Shown here: piece after piece, positions 31,482 through 38,758 of the stretch
Layout: each line of letters begins with the position of its first letter
Position numbering within the stretch: position 1 is the first letter of the stretch
Origin: Sedimenticola hydrogenitrophicus
GTDB taxonomy: Bacteria > Pseudomonadota > Gammaproteobacteria > Chromatiales > Chromatiaceae
DNA length: 64,000 nt
Assembly (NCBI RefSeq): GCF_029017505.1
Contig: NZ_JAQGEI010000021.1
Span: 1-64,000 of the forward strand
Direction of reading: 5' to 3'
The notes under the pieces: model-generated
What the model saw: only the letters and a program-made list of their open reading frames with translations
The model's database searches: none
What the model was told of the DNA's origin: nothing
Made by a program: the position numbers and the translations under genes

Positions 31482-33245
31482 ATGCAGGCGGTCAGATCAT
31501 TGAAACAGGGCGAGCGTGTGCGTGCGCGTATCCTGCTGCCATTCACCCTGGTGTTGCTGTTCGTGATCGGGGCCTTTGTCCTTGCCACCTACGTGGTGGG
31601 GGGGCGTGAACAGGAGGCGGAGCTGGCCAGTCGGGTCAGGGACATGGAGAAGTTGTTCGCTCGCCAGATTGAGAACGACGCGTCGATGATGCAGGCGGCG
31701 TTGATCGCCATTTCGCGTAATGAGGCTATTCGGCGTTCCTTCATGCGTCGCGACCGGGAAGCGCTGCTGCAGCAAACCTGGCCACTGTTCGACACCTTGC
31801 GAGAGAATAATAACGTCACCCATTTCTATATCACCGAACCGGACCGGGTCAATTTTCTGCGTGTCCATCAACCGGACCAGTCTGGTGACACCATCGACCG
31901 GGCGACCACGCGACAGGCCGCCGCGCAACGCACCGTGGTCCGGGGGGTCGAGCTCGGACCCCTGGGAACGCTGACCCTGCGTGTGGTATTACCCTGGTAC
32001 CGCGGCGATCAGTTGATCGGCTATCTGGAACTGGGTGAGGAGATAGAAAATATCACCGACGAAATCCGCCGTATTCTGGGGGTCGGGCTGCTGGCGATGG
32101 TTGACGGCGAGCTGCTGGGACCGCCCCTGCGCGACCCGTCGAAGAGACTCAAGGGACACTTCAATATTCCCGAGCGGATCGGGAGCTCGGTGATAGTGGC
32201 AAAGTCGATCGAGCGGATACCCGAGGCGCTGCTGCGGCGATTACGTGAGGGCACTGCCAAGGGCCGCGAGACCCTGCGGATTGAGGAGGCGGACAAGGAG
32301 TTCCATGTCACCCTGCTTCCATTCTCCGACATCTCCCAGCAGGTGGTGGGCCGACTGGCGGTGGTCCATGATGTCACCGGCGTCCAGGACAACCTCTATC
32401 AGGCACTGGGGATGGTGACGCTACTCTCGGTGGCGGCCAGTGGGGTGGTGTTTATAATCTTCTATATCATCCTGGGACGGGTCGAACGGGATGCCCTGCG
32501 CCAGCGGGAGGTAGAGTTGAAACTGACCCGGATGAACACCGAACACCAGAAGGTGGTACAGCTGGAAAAGTTGTCCGCCATGGGGTTGATGGTCGGGGAG
32601 ATCGCCCATCAGCTGAACAATCCCCTGGTGGGGGTGGTCAACATGGCCCAGCTGGCCGAGCGCAAGCTTGATGCCCCGGATCAGCTCAAGGGGTTGCTTG
32701 GGGAAATCGGCCGGGCCGGCAAGGATTGCCACTCGTTTGTGCGGCGCATGCTGGATTTTACCAAGATCTCCTGTTTTGAACTCAAGGAGAGTGACCTGAA
32801 CAACCTGGTGAACGAGACCCTGTTATTGAGTCAGCGCAGCATTGGCCGTCAGGTGAGGCTGGAGGCCGAGTTGCCGGAACATCCGACAATCCTCACCGTG
32901 GATCCGGTATTGATCCGCCATGCCCTGTTCAACCTGCTGGCCAATGCGATTCAGGCAAGCCCGGCCGGCAGCGTGGTGAAGATGGGTCTGTTTCCTCACA
33001 CGCGGGGAGGACTGCCGGGCTGGTGTCTTGCTGTCCGTGATCAGGGTTCGGGGATCGACCAGGCGTTGTTTGAGAAGATATTCACGCCGTTTTTTACCAC
33101 CCGGCCTGATGGCACGGGGTTGGGTTTACCGGTAGTGCAGCATGTAGCCATATTGCATGAGGGTGAGGTGTGGGCCGAAAATGCCGAGGAGGGTGGGGCG
33201 GTGTTCCACCTCTGGCTACCGCAAACAGGTGGAGTTACGGAATGA
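31482..33245 (+). CDS. Membrane sensor histidine kinase of a sigma-54 two-component system
   Basis: 587 residues. A first membrane segment is at about 18-40 and a second at about 309-331. They enclose a periplasmic Cache-like sensor domain with HFYITEPDRVNFLRVHQPDQ and a GD motif, as in dCache ligand sensors. A HAMP-like linker is not evident; a coiled coil leads to the H-box GEIAHQLNNPL with phospho-acceptor His376. The ATP-binding domain has an NAIQAS N-box, DQGSGID and GTGLGL. The ATG at 31482 has a GGAG site; GTG at 31467 is an alternative. The end overlaps the response regulator gene (ATGA). The ligand is unknown. Confidence 0.9.
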   Translation: MQAVRSLKQGERVRARILLPFTLVLLFVIGAFVLATYVVGGREQEAELASRVRDMEKLFARQIENDASMMQAALIAISRNEAIRRSFMRRDREALLQQTWPLFDTLRENNNVTHFYITEPDRVNFLRVHQPDQSGDTIDRATTRQAAAQRTVVRGVELGPLGTLTLRVVLPWYRGDQLIGYLELGEEIENITDEIRRILGVGLLAMVDGELLGPPLRDPSKRLKGHFNIPERIGSSVIVAKSIERIPEALLRRLREGTAKGRETLRIEEADKEFHVTLLPFSDISQQVVGRLAVVHDVTGVQDNLYQALGMVTLLSVAASGVVFIIFYIILGRVERDALRQREVELKLTRMNTEHQKVVQLEKLSAMGLMVGEIAHQLNNPLVGVVNMAQLAERKLDAPDQLKGLLGEIGRAGKDCHSFVRRMLDFTKISCFELKESDLNNLVNETLLLSQRSIGRQVRLEAELPEHPTILTVDPVLIRHALFNLLANAIQASPAGSVVKMGLFPHTRGGLPGWCLAVRDQGSGIDQALFEKIFTPFFTTRPDGTGLGLPVVQHVAILHEGEVWAENAEEGGAVFHLWLPQTGGVTE

Positions 33246-34627
33246 GCACAAATGATCTGTTGAAGCATTCGAGGATCCTGATTGTCGATGACGATCATTA
33301 TGTACGCACCCTGCTCCAGGAGCTGTTTTCCGATGGACCCGTCGAGGTCACGGTGGCGGAGGATGCGGCCACGGCACGGGGGTATTTCGAACATGAAGAT
33401 TTCAACCTGATCATCATGGATCAGCGCCTGCCCGACGGTAATGGACTCGACCTGCTGCGTGAAATACGCCAGATCCAACCGCAGCAGATGGCCATCCTGA
33501 TCACCGGTTATGCCGATGTGCGTGACGCGTTGCGTGCCGTACGCGAGGGACTGTTCGACTATCTGACCAAGCCGTTTGAGAACCTGGAAGAGCTGGAGGC
33601 GGTGATTGCCAAGGCACTGGAACTGGATCGCGCCTATCGGGAGATCAACGATCTCAAGCAGACGCTGGATAGCCGCTCGTCACAGCCCATCTATATCGGG
33701 CAATCGCCGTCGACTATTGCCTTGCAGAAACAGATCAGCCAAGTGGCCGCACTGGATGTCACCGTGTTGATCGAGGGTGACAGCGGTACCGGCAAGGAGT
33801 TGGTGGCGAAAAGCCTGCACGCCCAGAGCCCAAGGAACGAAAGCGGCCGCTTCATGGAGATAAACTGCGGTGCGCTCTCCGAACAGCTGCTGGAAAGTAC
33901 CCTGTTCGGTTATGAAAAGGGGGCCTTCACCGGTGCGGTGAAGATGACCCGGGGCTACCTGGAGGAGGCCGACGGCGGCACCCTGTTCCTCGATGAGATC
34001 GCCGATATGAGCACCAAGCTGCAGAGCAGCCTGTTGCGGGTTCTGCAGGAGCACACCTTTTCACGCATCGGCAGTACCGAGCTGCGTTCCAGCGACTTCC
34101 GCCTGATCTGTGCCACCAACAAGCGGCTGAGCGACGAGGTGCGCGCCGGTCGCTTCAGGGAAGATCTGTTCTACCGCATCAACGTGGTCTCCCTGGAACC
34201 GATGCCGTTGCGGGAGCGGCGTGAGGACATCGTGCCCTTGACGGTCCACTTTCTCGAACATTTCAATGCGAAGTTCGCCAAGCGGGCCGGTCCCTTGACC
34301 CCCGAGGCCCTCTACGTACTGGAGAACTTCTCCTGGCCCGGCAATGTGCGGCAGCTGCAGCACGCCATTGAGCGGGTGGTGGCGCTGCACGGCGACGGCC
34401 CGATCAGCGCCGCCGACCTTGCCTGCCTGGCAGAGGATATCGCCGATGCGGGGGAGGGGACGGAAGACGCGCTGCTCTCCTATCAGAAGGCCCGGGAGAA
34501 CTTTGAGCGGGACTACCTGGAGCGACTGATGGAGCAGGCCAAAGGCAATGTCTCCGAGGCGGCCCGGCTGAGCGGCATACCACGGCAGAACCTCTATGTG
34601 CGGATGAAACGCTGGGGAGAGTCGTAA
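33242..34627 (+). CDS. NtrC-family sigma-54-dependent response regulator
   Basis: 461 residues. The N-terminal receiver domain has an acidic VDDD pocket and phospho-acceptor Asp60 (IIMDQRLPDG). The AAA+ domain follows with GDSGTGKE (Walker A), the GAFTGA loop that touches sigma-54, and GGTLFLDEI (Walker B). A C-terminal Fis-type helix-turn-helix (GNVSEAARLSGIPRQNLYVRMK) ends it. All parts needed to activate a -24/-12 promoter are intact, and one lies 317 bp downstream before the cytochrome operon. Cotranscribed with the kinase. Confidence 0.93.
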   Translation: MSTNDLLKHSRILIVDDDHYVRTLLQELFSDGPVEVTVAEDAATARGYFEHEDFNLIIMDQRLPDGNGLDLLREIRQIQPQQMAILITGYADVRDALRAVREGLFDYLTKPFENLEELEAVIAKALELDRAYREINDLKQTLDSRSSQPIYIGQSPSTIALQKQISQVAALDVTVLIEGDSGTGKELVAKSLHAQSPRNESGRFMEINCGALSEQLLESTLFGYEKGAFTGAVKMTRGYLEEADGGTLFLDEIADMSTKLQSSLLRVLQEHTFSRIGSTELRSSDFRLICATNKRLSDEVRAGRFREDLFYRINVVSLEPMPLRERREDIVPLTVHFLEHFNAKFAKRAGPLTPEALYVLENFSWPGNVRQLQHAIERVVALHGDGPISAADLACLAEDIADAGEGTEDALLSYQKARENFERDYLERLMEQAKGNVSEAARLSGIPRQNLYVRMKRWGES

Positions 34628-34639
34628 AAACCAGACAGT

Positions 34640-34657
34640 TGTCGTATTTTTATGACA
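34640..34657. promoter_or_regulatory. Candidate upstream activator site
   Basis: TGTCGTATTTTTATGACA is an inverted repeat (TGTCrTA-N4-TAyGACA, one mismatch) in the 382-bp gap before the cytochrome operon, about 300 bp upstream of the sigma-54 promoter. Further TGTCG half-sites lie at 34752 and 34852. A plausible binding site for the adjacent response regulator; no gene lies in the gap. Confidence 0.45.
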
Positions 34658-34943
34658 CTTTCGCAGATCCCGGCGACCGGCAACGCCAATCCTTGACCGA
34701 ACCGCTGATCCCGATGCTGGCCATCAGACCCCCGCTGACATCCCGGAAGTGTGTCGAAAAATGCATCTATCGCGTTGAAAAATAAGTTAAATATCTCGTA
34801 ATAGGGGGAATTCCCATTTTTAGGATAAGTTTTCCTGGAGTTAAGAAAATCTGTCGCTATCCCAACCGATCGTACCCCTGGTCGAACCTTTCCGTGATCT
34901 CAATCAATTGAATCAACAGGCTTGGTGCCTATAACCGTATATA

Positions 34944-34959
34944 TGGCACGGGTACTGCA
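34944..34959 (+). promoter_or_regulatory. Sigma-54 (-24/-12) promoter
   Basis: TGGCACGGGTACTGCA matches the RpoN consensus TGGCACG-N4-TTGCA except for C in place of the first T. The invariant GG and GC are exactly 10 bp apart. The predicted transcript start is about 40 bp before the cytochrome ATG at 35010. It is the only such promoter I noticed in the window. Confidence 0.85.
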
Positions 34960-35009
34960 CCTGTCCTGGTGTATCGTCATTCAAGTTCGTTAATCGCTGG
35001 AGGGGAATC

Positions 35010-36311
35010 ATGAAAAAAACCGCAATTGCAATGGCCGTCTCGCTGCTGACCGCCACCCCGGTATTCGCCATGGAACCGGCCGATGTAGACTGGAGCAAGG
35101 TTCCGGCCAATGAGCTGGTCCTGTTCTATCCCGGCCAGTCCACCTATCAATGGCTGCGTTCAAAAGATCACAAACGTGCCTTCATGCAGACCCAGGATGG
35201 TCAGGCCTGCGTCGCTTGCCATTTGAATGAAGAGGAGGTATTGGGAAATACACTGGTCAAGGAGGGACGTCTGGAGCCGACCCCTGTCGAGGGCAAGAAC
35301 GGTTCGATCAAGCTGGGTTTCCAGGTGGCCTACGACAACGACAACGCCTATTTCCGCTTCCAGTGGAAGACCCTTAACGACTACGCCGGCACCGCCCACC
35401 CCTATTGGCGCTATGACGGCAAGGCGTGGAAGGCCTTTGGTGGCCCGAAGCTTAATGAGAATGTGCAGAGCGGCGAGCAACCGGGCATCTATGAAGACCG
35501 CATGTCGATCATTATCGATGATGGCAAGGTGCCGATGTTCAAGGAGCAGGGCTGCTGGCTGACCTGCCACAATGGCGAGCGCGACAACCCTGATATCCCG
35601 GAAACCGCCGACGTCACGGAAAACCCGCTGTTCAAGCACCTGAAGAAAAAAGACGTACGCAAGTATCTACCCTCCAGCCGTACCGACGAGGACGCCTCCT
35701 GGGATATGGGCAAGACTCCGGAAGAGATCGCCCAGTTGAAGGCCGATGGTGTATTCCTCGATCTGATGCAGTGGCGCGGTCACCGCTCCAACCCGGTGGG
35801 CATGGCGGATGATTTCAATGTCATGGAGTATCGCAACGGCGACGCCGGCAAGAACCCCTTCGGCAAGAACTGGGACAAGGAGGCCAAGCAGCCGAAGTTC
35901 ATGTACGACCCCGCCAAGTTCGGCAGCAAGTCGGTCAAGTTCGAGGATATCCGCAACAAGCCGACGACGCTGATCCGTGAACAGAATGCCGTGCCGTTCG
36001 ATCCGAATGCCGGCTGGCAGGAGGGGGATCTGATTCCCGAGTATGTGGTCAGCCGCGAGGATGCCAAGGGTTCGGCCGCCGACAACAGCCAGGCGCACGG
36101 TGAATGGAAGGATGGTGTCTGGACCGTGGTCTGGGCGCGCAAACTCAACCTGGCCAATCCGGATGACAAGGCATTGAGCGACGGCAACAGCTACAACTTC
36201 AGCTTTGCCACGCACGACGACAACATCACCACGCGCGGTCACTTCGTCTCCTTCCCGGTGACGGTGGGCTTTGGTGCCGACGCAACCATCAAGGCGACCA
36301 AGCTCAATTGA
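35010..36311 (+). CDS. Periplasmic cytochrome with ethylbenzene-dehydrogenase-type (EB_dh) haem domain
   Basis: 433 residues with a signal peptide (cleavage after VFA, residue 20). A CVACH haem-c motif is at residues 67-71. A second motif, Cys182-WLT-Cys186-His187, has three residues between the cysteines. The rest matches the EB_dh haem-binding domain: YFRFQW, RMSIIIDD, MQWRGHRSNPVGMADD, VWTVVWARKL and a C-terminal NYNFSFATHDD-like region. EB_dh domains are best known as haem-b subunits of type II DMSO-reductase enzymes (ethylbenzene, selenate, chlorate). Here it leads an NrfD-type operon instead. GGAGGGG ribosome site. First gene after the sigma-54 promoter. Confidence 0.82.
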   Translation: MKKTAIAMAVSLLTATPVFAMEPADVDWSKVPANELVLFYPGQSTYQWLRSKDHKRAFMQTQDGQACVACHLNEEEVLGNTLVKEGRLEPTPVEGKNGSIKLGFQVAYDNDNAYFRFQWKTLNDYAGTAHPYWRYDGKAWKAFGGPKLNENVQSGEQPGIYEDRMSIIIDDGKVPMFKEQGCWLTCHNGERDNPDIPETADVTENPLFKHLKKKDVRKYLPSSRTDEDASWDMGKTPEEIAQLKADGVFLDLMQWRGHRSNPVGMADDFNVMEYRNGDAGKNPFGKNWDKEAKQPKFMYDPAKFGSKSVKFEDIRNKPTTLIREQNAVPFDPNAGWQEGDLIPEYVVSREDAKGSAADNSQAHGEWKDGVWTVVWARKLNLANPDDKALSDGNSYNFSFATHDDNITTRGHFVSFPVTVGFGADATIKATKLN

Positions 36312-36396
36312 TCGGTAACAGCTGCCCGGATCATATCGTCCTATGCCGATATGATCCGGGGTCATCTCCGAGTAACGTCACAGAGTGGAGGGGCTG

Positions 36397-37014
36397 GTGA
36401 ACATCTCCCTTTTAAAGAAGCATCCGCTGGTTTCCGCCGCCGGCATCCTGGTACTGGTGGTGATACTGGCCTGGGTAATTGCCTACGAACCGGTGACACG
36501 CAATCTGATTGCCAGTGATGGCTTGTGCAACTACTGCCATCTACCCTGGGAGTTCAATCCCGACGAGCGCTTGACCGCGACCCGGCCGCATCCGGCCACC
36601 TCGAAGGAGCAGGAGCAGGAGCAACAGGCCCAGGCCCGTTGCGTGGAGTGTCACCTGCCCGAAGGGTGGTGGAATACCACCTACGCCTATACCCATTTTC
36701 TCAGTATCACCGACCTGTTTGGCCACTTTCGTGACCGCGACGGGGAACGGGCGGGAGACTGGATACCGGCACGCGCGGCCACCGCCTACCGGGTTCGCGA
36801 TCGCCTGTTCGAGTATGACAGCAACACCTGTCGGGGCTGCCATATCGAGGACGAAATCAAACCCAAACGGGCACGTGGCGTGAATGCACACAAGCTGGCC
36901 AAGGACGAGGAGAAGACCTGTATTGAGTGCCACACCAGCCTGGTGCATCGCTATGTAGAACCGCGCAAGGATGCATTCAAGAAGGCGGACGCCGCAGATG
37001 CGCCCAAGGGTTGA
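36397..37014 (+). CDS. NapC/NirT-family tetrahaem c-type cytochrome (quinol dehydrogenase)
   Basis: 205 residues with one N-terminal membrane anchor (about 10-30) and four CxxCH motifs: CNYCH (44-48), CVECH (82-86), CRGCH (145-149), CIECH (175-179). This is the NapC/NirT pattern of an enzyme that takes electrons from membrane quinol and passes them to periplasmic partners. GTG at 36397 is preferred because GGAGGGG lies six bases upstream; GTG at 36385 is an alternative. It is the only NapC-like gene in the window and is not part of the nap operon. Confidence 0.88.
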   Translation: MNISLLKKHPLVSAAGILVLVVILAWVIAYEPVTRNLIASDGLCNYCHLPWEFNPDERLTATRPHPATSKEQEQEQQAQARCVECHLPEGWWNTTYAYTHFLSITDLFGHFRDRDGERAGDWIPARAATAYRVRDRLFEYDSNTCRGCHIEDEIKPKRARGVNAHKLAKDEEKTCIECHTSLVHRYVEPRKDAFKKADAADAPKG

Positions 37015-37037
37015 ACCAGAGTCAGTGGGAGTTCGTT

Positions 37038-37805
37038 ATGAATGATCAAGAAAAACCGGACACCAGCCGCAGGGGGTTCGTCCAGCTGCTGGCCGGCGGT
37101 GCGGTGGCTGCGACCGCGGCCTCTGCGTTAGGCAGCCTGGCCCCGGCCGGCGGCGCGGAATCAACCGCAAAGCAATCCAGGATACAGTACGGAATGCTGA
37201 TTGATACCCGGCGCTGCATTGGTTGCCACAGCTGTTCGGTGGCCTGCAAGGCGGAGTTTGATGTGCCGCTGGGCGTCAACAAATCCTGGGTTGAGTATAC
37301 CGAAAAGGGTACCTTCCCCAATGTTAATCGCCACTTCCTGCCACGCCTGTGCAATCACTGCAGCGAACCACAATGTGTGGCCGTCTGTCCTACCGGGGCC
37401 ACTTACAAGCGCCCGCAGGATGGCATTGTGGTGGTCGACAGCGGGCTCTGTATCGGCTGCAAATACTGCATCCAGGCCTGCCCCTACGATGCGCGCTTCC
37501 TCAATCCGGTGACCAATTTTGCCGACAAGTGCGACTTCTGTATCCATCGCGTATCCAAGGGGCTGCTGCCCTCCTGTGTCAACTCCTGTATCGGTGGTGC
37601 ACGGATCTTCGGTGATGTGAATGACCCCGAGAGTGAGATCTCCCGACAGATCGCCGCCAATGCGGTGACCGTGTTACGGCCAGGCAAGGGGACCGAACCC
37701 AATGTCTACTATATCGAGGCGGATATTACCGAGGAGGCCGAGAACAGCGATGGCAGTTACCGGGTACGGGTCTCCACTCACCGATCAATCAAGGAGAGGC
37801 GATAG
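37038..37805 (+). CDS. Tat-exported four-cluster ferredoxin subunit (PsrB/TtrB type)
   Basis: 255 residues. The N-terminal DTSRRGFVQLL and a hydrophobic Ala-rich stretch form a Tat signal. Four 4Fe-4S motifs follow: CIGCHSCSVAC, CNHCSEPQCVAVCP, CIGCKYCIQACP and CDFC with a later CVNSC. This is the electron-transfer subunit of membrane-bound molybdoenzymes such as PsrB, TtrB and SrdB. It lies before the NrfD and catalytic genes, the B-C-A order of ttrBCA and srdBCA. GGGAG ribosome site; an in-frame upstream extension into the tetrahaem gene is rejected. Confidence 0.9.
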   Translation: MNDQEKPDTSRRGFVQLLAGGAVAATAASALGSLAPAGGAESTAKQSRIQYGMLIDTRRCIGCHSCSVACKAEFDVPLGVNKSWVEYTEKGTFPNVNRHFLPRLCNHCSEPQCVAVCPTGATYKRPQDGIVVVDSGLCIGCKYCIQACPYDARFLNPVTNFADKCDFCIHRVSKGLLPSCVNSCIGGARIFGDVNDPESEISRQIAANAVTVLRPGKGTEPNVYYIEADITEEAENSDGSYRVRVSTHRSIKERR

Positions 37806-37807
37806 TC

Positions 37808-38740
37808 ATGCATGAACTCAACTGGGGTTTGCCGGTCATCTTATACCTGTTTCTCGCCGGTCTGGGTGCCGGTGCCGTCACTGTCAGTGGCTCGGTGTTG
37901 CTGCGCAAGGGGGGCTTCCATGACAGCCGCATGGACATTGCCCGCTATGGCGCACTGATCGGGCCGATACCGGTGATGCTGGGCACCTTCCTGATTGTCT
38001 TTGAACTGGGGCAGCCGTTTCGTGCCCTGAACCTGTTCAAGATGCTCAACCTCTCGCCGATGTCAATCGGCACCTGGGCGCTGGCGCTGTTTATCATCCT
38101 GAGCGGACTTTATGCCATCTGCTTCATTCCACGCCAGGCCACCTGGCCATGGCTCGGCAAGGCCCGCCGTGTGCTGGCGTGGCTCTGCGTGCCCTTGGGT
38201 ATCAGTGTGGCGATCTATACCGGGGTGTTGCTCGGGGCCATGCCGGCGCGGCCGTTCTGGAATTCACCTATCCTGGCCGGACTGTTCGTATTGTCGGCGC
38301 TCTCTACCGGAACTGCGGCGATCATGTTGATGGTGGCGCTGTTCGGGGAAAAGAGTGCCGAACATCGGGAAGGCCGTGAAAATGATCAGTATCTGCTGGT
38401 TTCATCGGACGCCCTCCTGTTGGGTGGGGAGATGTTGGTGATCTTCCTGTTCCTGATGTTTGCCCACCTGACCATCGGTGATGTACGCCATGCGGTTGAG
38501 GTGATCCTGCCCGGCGGCTCCCTGGCGTCGCTCTTTTGGTGGGGCGTGGTACTGATTGGGATCCTGTTCCCCTTTGTTATGGAGTTGTTTCAGGTGGTAC
38601 CGAAACTGCTTTATGGACGGACCTTCAGGAGCAGTCTGGTGCTTGAGGTGGCTGTCGCCTTATCGGTCCTGGCGGGTGGATTCGCCCTGCGCTACATCAT
38701 TGTGGTCGCGGGTCAAGTCACCGGTCCGACCACCCTATAG
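37808..38740 (+). CDS. NrfD/PsrC-type membrane subunit
   Basis: 310 residues with about eight to nine hydrophobic segments, beginning HELNWGLPVILYLFLAGLGAG, typical of NrfD-family quinone-reactive membrane anchors. It starts two bases after the stop of the ferredoxin gene. With the ferredoxin and molybdenum subunits it would form a three-subunit complex: quinone site in the membrane, Fe-S chain and periplasmic active site. The presence of both an NrfD protein and a NapC-type cytochrome gives the operon two possible quinone connections. Confidence 0.9.
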   Translation: MHELNWGLPVILYLFLAGLGAGAVTVSGSVLLRKGGFHDSRMDIARYGALIGPIPVMLGTFLIVFELGQPFRALNLFKMLNLSPMSIGTWALALFIILSGLYAICFIPRQATWPWLGKARRVLAWLCVPLGISVAIYTGVLLGAMPARPFWNSPILAGLFVLSALSTGTAAIMLMVALFGEKSAEHREGRENDQYLLVSSDALLLGGEMLVIFLFLMFAHLTIGDVRHAVEVILPGGSLASLFWWGVVLIGILFPFVMELFQVVPKLLYGRTFRSSLVLEVAVALSVLAGGFALRYIIVVAGQVTGPTTL

Positions 38741-38758
38741 GTTTGATTGGAGGCTGAT

